In this document: positions 17,973-25,371 of the stretch, piece by piece
How the letters are laid out: every line of letters begins with the position of its first letter
How positions within the stretch are numbered: the stretch's first letter is position 1
Assembly (NCBI RefSeq): GCF_000025885.1
Contig: NC_014011.1
Coordinates: 558,001 to 622,000, forward strand
Length of the DNA stretch: 64,000 nt
From: Aminobacterium colombiense DSM 12261
Lineage (GTDB): Bacteria; Synergistota; Synergistia; Synergistales; Aminobacteriaceae
Direction: 5' to 3'
Program-made: the position numbers and the translations under genes
Notes under the pieces: model-generated
The model's database searches: none
What the model saw: the letters and a program-made list of their open reading frames with translations, nothing else
Told to the model about the DNA's origin: nothing

Positions 17973-18000
17973 ACTAGAAGAGCTGCCCAGCTCTTCTAGT
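17954..18000. terminator. nested alternative hairpins at the 3' end of the asparaginase-like gene
   Basis: A 12-bp perfect stem (17973-17984 with 17989-18000) has a GCCC loop and abuts the minus-strand stop codon. A second 13-base arm at 17954-17966 is also exactly complementary to 17985-17997, so two hairpins compete for the same arm. There is no strong T tract on either side. It is likely a transcript end for the minus-strand unit. Confidence 0.5.
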
Positions 18001-18990
18001 TTATTGCGAGTAGAGAAATTTTTGAAGCTCTGAGCCTTTAAGGCCTGCTCCGAGGCCAGCGGAAAGTTTTAACCTCGCTTGAAGGGGTCTTAGATTCCCT
18101 CCGTCGTACACCCCTAGCTCAAGAAGTTTGTTGAGGCTCCCTTCAAAGTTAAAAAACCGCCGTGTACGTCCCATAAAACAGCGAGAGGAAATGACAACCG
18201 GGATGCCGTCCCTGATGATCTTCCTTAAAAAGGGGATCCATGATGGAGAAATAGTACCATCTCCGAAACCTGCGATAACGAGTCCATCGAGATCTCTATC
18301 TTTTGCTTCTGATAAGAGTTTGATAAGAAGCTCTCCTCCTCCAAGATTAGCGTATATCAACTCCACATTTCTGGCAGGAACATGATCTCCTTCAAGCACT
18401 TTGCTGCGTTTGTGAATTCTTAATATCTGTATGTCTTGACCAATTATCTCGCCAAGCGGGCCTCTGTCAGGTGATACAAAAGCGCTTCTGCGATGGTTTG
18501 TTTCCTCCGTTATTTCAGAGGCTGCAAACAACTGGTCCTGTAAGCACACTAGAACACCTAACCCCCAGCATTTTTGGGATGAGGCAGCATACATAGCCTG
18601 GGTTAAGTTAATAATAGCATCCGTACCCGGGACATCAAAAGGAAGTGTTGCTGCCGTGAAGATGACAGGTTGGGGGTAGGCCCAGAATAGATCTGTTAAA
18701 TAGGCCATTTCTTCAAGGGTGTCAGTGCCGCTTGAAACAACAATGCCGTCCACACCTTCTATTATTAGCTTATTCAATATTTGAATAAGATCTGTTGTCA
18801 TACGAATAGAGTAGTGGCTACTTGGCTGATGGCTCCAATCTACAAGGAAAACATCTTGCGACATGTCCTCTGGAAGCCACGAAAGCATGGTTTCGCCACT
18901 TAAGAAGGGCTGGTGTCCAGAGTCCTCTTCTGTCTTCAACCCTATTTGCCCTCCAGCAATTACCAGAGCAATCTTCCCTCTTTTGGGCAT
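18001..18990 (-). CDS. asparaginase-like protein with altered active site
   Basis: The protein is 329 aa with the full L-asparaginase I/II fold: an N-terminal VIAGGQIG strand-loop, SGTDTLEEMA at 87-96, the GPLGEII region, and a C-terminal GFGDGTIS domain. The first catalytic Thr (GGT in TGGTIA) is replaced by Gln15 (codon CAA, 18946-18948 complement). The Lys of the T-D-K triad (TKTNT) is Glu162, while Thr89 and Asp90 remain. It may therefore not hydrolyse asparagine in the usual way. The start has AAGGAGGAG upstream. It follows the LUD gene by 66 bases on the same strand. Confidence 0.8.
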   Translation of the reverse strand: MPKRGKIALVIAGGQIGLKTEEDSGHQPFLSGETMLSWLPEDMSQDVFLVDWSHQPSSHYSIRMTTDLIQILNKLIIEGVDGIVVSSGTDTLEEMAYLTDLFWAYPQPVIFTAATLPFDVPGTDAIINLTQAMYAASSQKCWGLGVLVCLQDQLFAASEITEETNHRRSAFVSPDRGPLGEIIGQDIQILRIHKRSKVLEGDHVPARNVELIYANLGGGELLIKLLSEAKDRDLDGLVIAGFGDGTISPSWIPFLRKIIRDGIPVVISSRCFMGRTRRFFNFEGSLNKLLELGVYDGGNLRPLQARLKLSAGLGAGLKGSELQKFLYSQ

Positions 18991-19056
18991 TAGATCATCT
19001 CCTCCTTAAAACTGACAGACTTATACGAGAAATGGGAAGAGTGCATTGGCGATGAT

Positions 19057-19719
19057 TTAGTATCCAAGATTTTCTCCTACAACGATTACGTGGGTTTCGC
19101 GTCCCGTGGTGGGGCGTTCAAGAATAAGAATTGCCCTGCAAACTCGAGTGGCGCTGTTGCAATCCACACAGTGGCCGACATGGGAACATGGAGTATCAAT
19201 ATTCAGGCGGATGGCGTTCGGAGGTGTCGCCTTATCTCGAATGCGGGCAAGGGCGCTGTCAACATCCCGCGCAATCTTGTTAATTCCAACGACAAAGATC
19301 AGTATATTAGTTCCCCATGCCATAGCGCTGACACGATTACCAGTGCCATCAATATTAACAAGCATGCCTTCTTCCGTTAATGCATTTGAGCTTGTAAGAA
19401 AATAATCTGAAAGGAATTCTTTTTTCAGAACTTCTTTTTTTTGCTCTGGACTTAAAGTGGGGTCCCAATGCTGAGCAATAGTGCAACCACGTTCTTGGAG
19501 TTTTTCGATAGCTCCAATTTGTCGGATGGTTACACTGCCGGGAATACCCACGGTAGCATTTTGGGGTATAAGTTTTAATACTTCTTCTAAAGCCTGTTCT
19601 CCCGTGTCTACATAAATAGCTTCAAATCCCTTGGACGTGAGGTTTTTAACGACATTGACACCTAGTTGTCGATTGCTGGCAGTCTGTGCTGCAGCAAATG
19701 GATCTTTTTTATTCGTCAT
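19057..19719 (-). CDS. LUD-domain (DUF162/LutC-like) protein
   Basis: The protein is 220 aa. It has the LUD fold shared with LutC/YkgG (TVGIPGSVTIRQIGAIEKL, then SSNALTEEGMLVNIDGTGNR) and a C-terminal Cys cluster CSHVGHCVDC...CRA, which may bind a metal or Fe-S centre. LUD proteins are linked to lactate or other hydroxy-acid oxidation, but no lutA or lutB is nearby. Start ATG 19719 follows AAGGAGG. It is probably cotranscribed with the asparaginase-like gene. Confidence 0.83.
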   Translation of the reverse strand: MTNKKDPFAAAQTASNRQLGVNVVKNLTSKGFEAIYVDTGEQALEEVLKLIPQNATVGIPGSVTIRQIGAIEKLQERGCTIAQHWDPTLSPEQKKEVLKKEFLSDYFLTSSNALTEEGMLVNIDGTGNRVSAMAWGTNILIFVVGINKIARDVDSALARIRDKATPPNAIRLNIDTPCSHVGHCVDCNSATRVCRAILILERPTTGRETHVIVVGENLGY

Positions 19720-19752
19720 ATTTTTGCCTCCTTGTTATGCCCTATAGGGGCT

Positions 19753-19772
19753 ATGATAAACGTGTCTATCAT
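19753..19772. promoter_or_regulatory. near-palindromic operator candidate upstream of LUD gene
   Basis: ATGATA and TATCAT arms enclose an 8-base centre; 16 of 20 bases are symmetric. It lies about 35 bases upstream of the LUD start, next to a perfect CCCTATAGGG palindrome (19740-19749). Both would fit regulator binding sites; no regulator is assigned. Confidence 0.35.
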
Positions 19773-19819
19773 TACAAGAAAGATGGAAATTGTCCAGACA
19801 TGATGTAAAGGTTTTGTCC

Positions 19820-19848
19820 TTGACACTCTTTTTGAAGGAGCGTATAAT
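19820..19848 (+). promoter_or_regulatory. consensus sigma70 promoter of the ylxM-ffh operon
   Basis: TTGACA (19820-19825), exactly 17 bases, TATAAT (19843-19848): a perfect consensus promoter, about 32 bases before the ylxM start. Confidence 0.92.
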
Positions 19849-19880
19849 CACTCTGCTTTAAGAGGAGGTTTGATTCTGCC

Positions 19881-20174
19881 ATGAGAGAAGAAGATCTTCT
19901 TGAAGATCGAATTTATCTAAACCAGCTTTATGATCTATACGGAGCTCTTTTGACAGAGAAACAGCGTAATGCTTATGAACATCATGAGTTTTCAGATCTT
20001 TCCATTACAGAAACCGCTGAACGTTTAGATACTACAAGGCAAGCTGCTTTTGACCTTATATCCAGGGCGAAAAGCAGGCTGGAAGAACTTGAAGCTCTTC
20101 TTAAACTGCACGAACGGATAAAGAATCTTGAAAAGCGAATAGAAGATTTGGAAGAGCGTTGCCAGGATAAATAG
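19881..20174 (+). CDS. ylxM: YlxM-family (UPF0122) HTH protein
   Basis: The protein is 97 aa. It has a sigma-region-4-like helix-turn-helix (LTEKQRNAYEHHEFSDLSIT, then DTTRQAAFDLISRAKSRLEE) and a Lys/Glu-rich coiled coil at the C-terminus. YlxM genes precede ffh in Firmicutes and the protein modulates the signal recognition particle. It is first in the operon, 28 bases before ffh, behind a consensus promoter. Confidence 0.88.
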   Translation: MREEDLLEDRIYLNQLYDLYGALLTEKQRNAYEHHEFSDLSITETAERLDTTRQAAFDLISRAKSRLEELEALLKLHERIKNLEKRIEDLEERCQDK

Positions 20175-20202
20175 TACCCCCTTTCCTAGGAGGGATTCGT
20201 AT

Positions 20203-21552
20203 ATGTTTGAAGCGTTGAAAGAGCGTCTAGAATCTGTTTTTAATACTCTAAAAGGTAAAGGTAAACTATCAGAAGAAGATGTTAATGCCGCTTTGAGAGA
20301 AGTCCGCCGGGCCCTACTCGAGGCTGATGTAGACTACAAAGTAGTGAAGTCACTGGTAGACTCTATTCGGGGACGTTGTATTGGCCAGGAAGTTCTTGAT
20401 TCTATTACTCCGGGTCAGCAGGTTGTCGCCATTGTGTACGAGGAACTTGTAAGTTTGATGGGGGAGGATGTTGTCCCCTTTATCATTTCTTCTAAGCCTC
20501 CCACGCTTTGCATGATGGTAGGTTTGCAAGGAAGCGGTAAAACCACATCAGCTGTAAAAATAGCAAAGCGCATTCAAAATGCCCATAATCCGTTGGTCGT
20601 AGCTTGCGACCTTCGTCGGCCTGCAGCCATAGAGCAGCTGAAAGTACTTGCACAGCAGAGTAAAGTTGCTTTTTATGGCCCCTCAGGGGGAACCCAGGAT
20701 GTTATCAAAGTAGCTAAGGAAGCCCTTGCCTATGCAGAGGATCATTTGAATGACGTTATTATTTTTGACACTGCGGGACGGCTTCATGTGGACGAAGATT
20801 TGATGGAGGAACTTTCTAGGCTTAAAGACCTTGTAAATCCTCATGAGATCTTGTTAGTAGTAGATGCTATGACAGGGCAGGAAGCAGTCAAAGTGGCAAC
20901 AAGTTTTCATGAAAAGCTTTCTTTAACAGGTGTTGTTTTAAGCAAATTAGATGGTGATGCCCGAGGCGGAGCTGCATTGGCAATTAGAGCTACAACGCAG
21001 GTTCCCATAAAGTTTGCAGGTGTTGGAGAAGGTATTGATGCCATTGAATTGTTTGATGCCAAGCGGATGGCTCAGCGAATTATTGGCATGGGAGATGTGA
21101 TGGGACTTGCTGAAAAAGTTCAGCAAGTGACATCTCAGGAAGATGTCGCGAAAATTACGAAAAGTCTTAAAAAAGACAAACTCACCATGGAGGATCTTTT
21201 ATTGCAATTCGAGCAGATAGAAAAGCTCGGGCCTCTTGATAAGGTTATTGACATGCTTCCCGGCATGGGAAAAATGAAAGAATTAAAAAATGCTGAACTT
21301 GATCCGAAACGGCTAAAACAATCAAAAGCAATCATACAATCTATGACTCTGGAAGAACGCCGCAATCCTCAAATTATCAAAGGGAGCCGAAGGCGGCGTA
21401 TTGCAGAAGGATCTGGAACTACTGTGCAAATGGTTAATCAGCTTCTCAAGCAGTATGACCAGATGAAACAACTTTGGAAGTATATGGGCAAAGGTAAAAA
21501 AGGTTTTCGCCTTCCGAAAGGACTTTTCGGAGGCGGAGGGTTTCCTTTCTAA
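20203..21552 (+). CDS. ffh: signal recognition particle GTPase Ffh
   Basis: The protein is 449 aa, normal for Ffh. It has an N domain, a GTPase G domain (P-loop GLQGSGKTTSAVK near 107, DTAGR near 190, KLDGDARGG near 248) and a Met-rich M domain with a GMGKMK-like segment and the RNA-binding helix (GSRRRRIAEGSG). It targets nascent membrane and secreted proteins to FtsY and SecYEG. The start has TAGGAGGG upstream. Confidence 0.98.
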   Translation: MFEALKERLESVFNTLKGKGKLSEEDVNAALREVRRALLEADVDYKVVKSLVDSIRGRCIGQEVLDSITPGQQVVAIVYEELVSLMGEDVVPFIISSKPPTLCMMVGLQGSGKTTSAVKIAKRIQNAHNPLVVACDLRRPAAIEQLKVLAQQSKVAFYGPSGGTQDVIKVAKEALAYAEDHLNDVIIFDTAGRLHVDEDLMEELSRLKDLVNPHEILLVVDAMTGQEAVKVATSFHEKLSLTGVVLSKLDGDARGGAALAIRATTQVPIKFAGVGEGIDAIELFDAKRMAQRIIGMGDVMGLAEKVQQVTSQEDVAKITKSLKKDKLTMEDLLLQFEQIEKLGPLDKVIDMLPGMGKMKELKNAELDPKRLKQSKAIIQSMTLEERRNPQIIKGSRRRRIAEGSGTTVQMVNQLLKQYDQMKQLWKYMGKGKKGFRLPKGLFGGGGFPF

Positions 21553-21617
21553 TCTAAACAAGGAAAGAAAATAAAAGATTGATCTATTTTTTATTAAAGC
21601 AGGAGGTGTCACATTCA

Positions 21618-21893
21618 ATGGCGGTACGTATTCGTTTAGCCCGGTTCGGGCGCAAAAAAACTCCTTTTTATCGGCTTGTAGTAGCCGATTCGAGATCACC
21701 ACGTGATGGACGGTTCATTGAGCTTCTGGGAACCTATAATCCCATGGTGGATCCCGCGGACATTAAGATCGACGAGGAAAAGGCTCTCTATTGGCTGAAA
21801 AATGGAGCTTCTCCCTCTGACACGGCTCGGGGCATCCTTAAGATGGCTGGTGTGTGGGAGAAATTCGCTGCAGAGAAAAACTCTGCTGAGTAA
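21618..21893 (+). CDS. rpsP: 30S ribosomal protein bS16
   Basis: The protein is 91 aa from ATG 21618 (CAGGAGGTG 8 bases upstream; the longer in-frame start at 21579 is not supported). It begins [19 protein letters not shown] and contains [12 protein letters not shown], the S16 signature. It is third in the SRP/ribosome-maturation operon. Its stop codon overlaps the start of khpA. Confidence 0.97.
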   Translation: MAVRIRLARFGRKKTPFYRLVVADSRSPRDGRFIELLGTYNPMVDPADIKIDEEKALYWLKNGASPSDTARGILKMAGVWEKFAAEKNSAE

Positions 21894-22141
21894 TGATGGC
21901 TAATTACCAAGAACTTGTAAAATACATTGTCGATCACCTTGTTACTATCCCAGACCAGGTAGAAATTACCACAGAAGTGAATGACCGGGGAATAGTGATG
22001 GTTTTGATCAAAGTAGCTTCTGAAGATGTGGGACGGGTGATTGGAAAACGCGGCGCCACGATCAATGCCATCCGTTTAGTGGCAAAAGCTGCTGCTGTGA
22101 AAGAAAATGAACGAGTGGAAGTGGATATTGAAGCAGATTGA
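21893..22141 (+). CDS. khpA: KH-domain RNA-binding protein KhpA
   Basis: The protein is 82 aa, a single KH domain with GRVIGKRGATINAIR (GxxG loop GKRG). KhpA (YlqC) partners KhpB/Jag in Gram-positives and binds RNA. It sits in the conserved place between rpsP and rimM. Start ATG 21893 or 21896 overlaps the rpsP stop (TAATGATG), implying translational coupling. Confidence 0.92.
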   Translation: MMANYQELVKYIVDHLVTIPDQVEITTEVNDRGIVMVLIKVASEDVGRVIGKRGATINAIRLVAKAAAVKENERVEVDIEAD

Positions 22142-22154
22142 GGTGTGACGGTCC

Positions 22155-22685
22155 ATGGAAAACCGTAACCTTGTTACAATTGGGCGTATCGTAGGAGTGC
22201 ATGGTTTGCGTGGGGGTATTAAAATTTTTCCTCTCACTGATTTTCCCCAGCGCTTTTTTACGATGAAAAACCTTGCGGTTTATGGCGAAGATGAAAAACC
22301 TCTGGCTGTACTCACCGTTCAAGATATGAAATTTCTGGATGGCAAAGGAATTATCGTTGCCGAAACCCGTGAACTTCAAACGCCTAAAAGTGCTGAAAGC
22401 CTGAAAGACTGCTTGATCAAAATTACATCTGAAGAACGGTATTCTTTGGAAGAAGGGGAATACTGGATTGATGATTTAATCGGTATGAAGGTGTTTGAAA
22501 AGGGGAGCGGCCGCTATCTAGGGATGGTGCATAACGTTTTCTTTGCCGGGGAAAATGATATCTACACCGTGATTTCAGATGACGGAAAAGAGCATTTTAT
22601 TCCCGCAGTATCAGAGTTTATAAAAAAGGTGGACATTGATAATCGCGTTATGGAAGTTGAGATGATCGAAGGATTGTGGGAGTAA
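22155..22685 (+). CDS. rimM: 16S rRNA-processing protein RimM
   Basis: The protein is 176 aa. It has an N-terminal RimM domain (VTIGRIVGVHGLRGGIKIFP) and a C-terminal PRC-barrel (YWIDDLIGMKVFE, then DGKEHFIPAV). It binds bS19 and the 30S head during late assembly. Its stop codon overlaps the trmD start by one base (TAATG). Confidence 0.96.
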   Translation: MENRNLVTIGRIVGVHGLRGGIKIFPLTDFPQRFFTMKNLAVYGEDEKPLAVLTVQDMKFLDGKGIIVAETRELQTPKSAESLKDCLIKITSEERYSLEEGEYWIDDLIGMKVFEKGSGRYLGMVHNVFFAGENDIYTVISDDGKEHFIPAVSEFIKKVDIDNRVMEVEMIEGLWE

Positions 22686-23944
22686 TGCGCGTTACTATAA
22701 TTACCGCATTTCCTGAGTTTTTTCGTGATTTTCTTTCTACAAGCATCATTGGCCGGGCTGTGGAAACAGGTTTGATCAACGTAAATTTGATTAACCTCCG
22801 GGAGTATGGCTTCGGAAATTATCGACAGATCGATGATTATTCTTTCGGCGGCGATGGCATGGTGCTCATGGCCGAACCTCTTTCAAAGGCGCTGGAAAAG
22901 GCTCGAGAGGGTCATCAGGGGGTAGATACTGTAGTCTATCCCAGTCCTCAGGGGGCTATGCTTACCCAAGAAATGGTGGAGTCCCTTGCGAGCAGGGAGC
23001 ATGTTATTATCATATGCGGCCATTATGAAGGCATCGATGAACGCTTTGCAGGGAAGTGTGTGGATCTTGAGGTTTCCATTGGAGACTATGTGTTAACTGG
23101 GGGAGAAATACCAGCGATGGCCATTATTGATGCTATGGCTCGTCTTGTCCCAAATGTAGTAGGAAGGGGCGGGGCAGTAGAAGAAGATTCCTTTTTCAGG
23201 GGTATGCTGGATTTTCCTCACTATACAAGACCAGCACTGTGGGAAGGAGATCAGGTACCGCCCGTACTCATTTCAGGGAACGAGAAAGAGATCGATAAAT
23301 GGCGTAAGCAGCAGTCTGTACAGAGAACATTGCGAAGGCGACCTGATTTATTAAGTCGAGCTAACATAGCATCGTACCTTGAAAAAGGAGTGTATCTGGC
23401 TTTGGTCCACCATCCTGTTATGGACCATTATGGGCAAAAAACGACAGCGGCTCTCACTGGTCTTGATCTTTCGGATATTAGTCGTTCTTGTCGTACTTAT
23501 GGGCTACGTAAATTTTTAGTGGTTACTCCTCTGAAAAGTCAGCGGGAACTCGCAAAAACCATGGCCGCTCATTGGGTGAAGGGCTATGGAGCATCTTTCA
23601 ATCCGAGCAGAGCGGAAGCATTTAAGACAATGAAAACGGTTCCAACTCTTGATAAGGCTATTGAGTGGATAAAAAGCAAAGAACACGAAGAGCCTCTAGT
23701 TGTTGGAACCACAGCTAGAGCTTGTTCCGGGGCAATTCACTGGCTGGAAATGAAAAGGACTCTTCTGGAGAGCCAGAAACCAGTGCTTTTTGTGTTTGGT
23801 ACGGCTTCCGGGTTGCACAAAGAAGTCACTGAACGATGTTCTGTTCTTTTGCAGCCTCTTTCTGGGGGAAAGGAAGATTATAACCATCTCTCTGTTCGAA
23901 CTGCGGTAGGAGTGATTCTCGATAGGTTTTTCGGGTGGAGATAA
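22685..23944 (+). CDS. trmD: TrmD tRNA (m1G37) methyltransferase fused to a second SPOUT-type domain
   Basis: The protein is 419 aa; typical TrmD is about 240 aa. Residues 1-235 are TrmD: MRVTIITAFPEFF, then ICGHYEGIDERF and SIGDYVLTGGE, the knotted SAM site. It makes m1G37 in tRNAs reading CUN, CCN and CGG. Residues 236-419 (from YLALVHHPVMDH through LSGGKEDYNHLSVRTAVGVI) resemble the RNA methyltransferase family PF09936, known as a separate gene beside trmD in Thermotoga and others. Here both are in one frame with no stop or ribosome-binding site between them. Start ATG 22685 overlaps the rimM stop. Confidence 0.93.
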   Translation: MRVTIITAFPEFFRDFLSTSIIGRAVETGLINVNLINLREYGFGNYRQIDDYSFGGDGMVLMAEPLSKALEKAREGHQGVDTVVYPSPQGAMLTQEMVESLASREHVIIICGHYEGIDERFAGKCVDLEVSIGDYVLTGGEIPAMAIIDAMARLVPNVVGRGGAVEEDSFFRGMLDFPHYTRPALWEGDQVPPVLISGNEKEIDKWRKQQSVQRTLRRRPDLLSRANIASYLEKGVYLALVHHPVMDHYGQKTTAALTGLDLSDISRSCRTYGLRKFLVVTPLKSQRELAKTMAAHWVKGYGASFNPSRAEAFKTMKTVPTLDKAIEWIKSKEHEEPLVVGTTARACSGAIHWLEMKRTLLESQKPVLFVFGTASGLHKEVTERCSVLLQPLSGGKEDYNHLSVRTAVGVILDRFFGWR

Positions 23945-23977
23945 ACGATTTTTGTAATGGAGTAAGGAGGGTTAGCA

Positions 23978-24325
23978 ATGGATGCCATTAAACTGGTTGA
24001 AAAGAAATATATGAAAAACGAAGTGCCAGAATTTCGTTCAGGAGACACTGTTCGTGTCCATGTGAAAGTTACTGAAGGGGCTCGTGAGCGTATTCAGGTT
24101 TTTGAAGGTGTTGTAATAGCGAGGAAACATGGCGGAGTCAATGAAACTTTTACCGTCAGAAAGATTTCAAATGGAGTTGGCGTTGAAAGAGTTTTTCCAA
24201 TCCACTGTCCTTCAATCGATAAGATCGAAGTAAAACGCCTTGGGAAGGTACGTAGAGCTAAACTGTACTATCTGAGAAAGCTCAGTGGTAAGGCTGCTCG
24301 TATTAAAGAAAGAAGAGAATTCTAA
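23978..24325 (+). CDS. rplS: 50S ribosomal protein bL19
   Basis: The protein is 115 aa. It begins [13 protein letters not shown] and has [24 protein letters not shown] and the basic C-terminus [17 protein letters not shown] typical of L19. Start ATG 23978 follows AAGGAGGG. It is the last gene of the ylxM-ffh operon. Confidence 0.97.
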   Translation: MDAIKLVEKKYMKNEVPEFRSGDTVRVHVKVTEGARERIQVFEGVVIARKHGGVNETFTVRKISNGVGVERVFPIHCPSIDKIEVKRLGKVRRAKLYYLRKLSGKAARIKERREF

Positions 24326-24345
24326 GTTTTTAGCATCTCTATGTA

Positions 24346-24374
24346 TTGACTTAATGGGCAAGCCCCATTATAAT
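24346..24374 (+). promoter_or_regulatory. tRNA-Leu promoter with inverted repeat in the spacer
   Basis: TTGACT (24346-24351), 17 bases, TATAAT (24369-24374), 12 bases before the tRNA. The spacer region contains AATGGG and CCCATT arms (24353-24369), a possible operator. Confidence 0.85.
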
Positions 24375-24386
24375 AACCGTCGTTCT

Positions 24387-24473
24387 GCGGGGGTGGCGGA
24401 ACGGGTAGACGCGCAAGGCTAAGGACCTTGTGGCCTCTGGGCTGTGGGAGTTCGAGTCTCCCCCTCCGCACCA
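24387..24473 (+). tRNA. tRNA-Leu (anticodon AAG)
   Basis: The gene is 87 bases with encoded CCA. The acceptor stem GCGGGGG pairs with CCTCCGC; the anticodon stem CAAGG/CCTTG holds the loop CTAAGGA (U33, A34 A35 G36, G37). There is a long variable arm (GGCC/GGCT) as expected for Leu, and a T arm GGGAG-TTCGAGT-CTCCC. A34 in a Leu tRNA is uncommon in bacteria, where GAG normally reads CUU/CUC. It reads CUU, and CUC as well if A34 is deaminated to inosine. Confidence 0.95.
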
Positions 24474-24487
24474 TATTGGGTTTGAAA

Positions 24488-24517
24488 GGGAAACATCGTA
24501 CGATGTTTCCCTTTTTT
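24488..24517 (+). terminator. intrinsic terminator after tRNA-Leu
   Basis: GGGAAACATC (24488-24497), loop GTAC, GATGTTTCCC (24502-24511), then six T. It is a strong, perfect 10-bp stem. Confidence 0.92.
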
Positions 24518-24571
24518 AGTGCGCGCCGTTTTCGGATTACCTCGTTATGAACGTTCTTTGATTTTCCGCGT

Positions 24572-25366
24572 TCAAAACGGTGAGGCTATAGCTTTTCGAA
24601 TATATTCTTCCATAAGGGGAACAGCGAAATCATTAAGATATTTTTGAATTGATTCTTCTGAGTAGGCAACGCATCCGTTTTCTCCCACATAATTTCCGCT
24701 AAGTACACAATCTAGCTGACGTCGTCCCCCCTCCCATGATATCCCAAGGAGGCTTTCGATCTCACTGCCTTTACTAATATGGCGGAGGGGCATCTCCAGG
24801 GAGAGACCAAAAAGCTTAAAGAGAGCTATGTACCCATCAAGGGATACACTGATCTGATTTATTTTTATAGCACTGTCATGGGATTCTCTTTCTCCGGCTA
24901 TAACAGTTTTTATTCCAAGCTGAAGGGCCAGGGGGATACGGATCCCATGAAGATATAGGTGGCAGCCTATACAGGGTGTATAAAAACCAAATTTAGCCAA
25001 GGATATAGCCGTGATAGAGCCGCAAACTCTTTTCCAAAGGGCTGGTGAACCCATAAATACAGGAGAATAAATATGGACCGATAATGAGCGAAGGTGATCT
25101 TTCATATAATCAAGGTTATCGTATAAACTTATCCAGTCGCCATATTCTGTCGCGGTGTAAGCGATGGTGGGAACAACCCCTTTAACAGAGTGGTTTTCCA
25201 TGTATTTAAAAAGAGCAGCGAAACTATCTCGTCCCGCGACCTCAATGATGACAACATCCTCCGTAGCCCTTATCCTCTTTATGTCATCTCGTGGCAGCAT
25301 CCATGGCGGAAAATCTGCAATGAGCTCCGGTTTTCTCAGCAGAATAGCTTTGAGTCGTTCTTCCAT
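24572..25366 (-). CDS. predicted PP-loop ATPase (COG1365-like)
   Basis: The protein is 264 aa from ATG 25366 (GAGGGTGA 7 bases upstream). An N-terminal PP-loop-like segment (VVIIEVAGRDSFAALFK) has the Asp-Ser of SGGxDS. Further on come TPCIGCHLYLHGIR and AGERESHDS. Proteins of this type occur mainly in archaea and are predicted to adenylate a substrate, perhaps in nucleoside or tRNA modification; their function is not established. The gene starts 5 bases after the apgM stop and is clearly cotranscribed with it. Confidence 0.7.
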   Translation of the reverse strand: MEERLKAILLRKPELIADFPPWMLPRDDIKRIRATEDVVIIEVAGRDSFAALFKYMENHSVKGVVPTIAYTATEYGDWISLYDNLDYMKDHLRSLSVHIYSPVFMGSPALWKRVCGSITAISLAKFGFYTPCIGCHLYLHGIRIPLALQLGIKTVIAGERESHDSAIKINQISVSLDGYIALFKLFGLSLEMPLRHISKGSEIESLLGISWEGGRRQLDCVLSGNYVGENGCVAYSEESIQKYLNDFAVPLMEEYIRKAIASPF

Positions 25367-25371
25367 GATTC

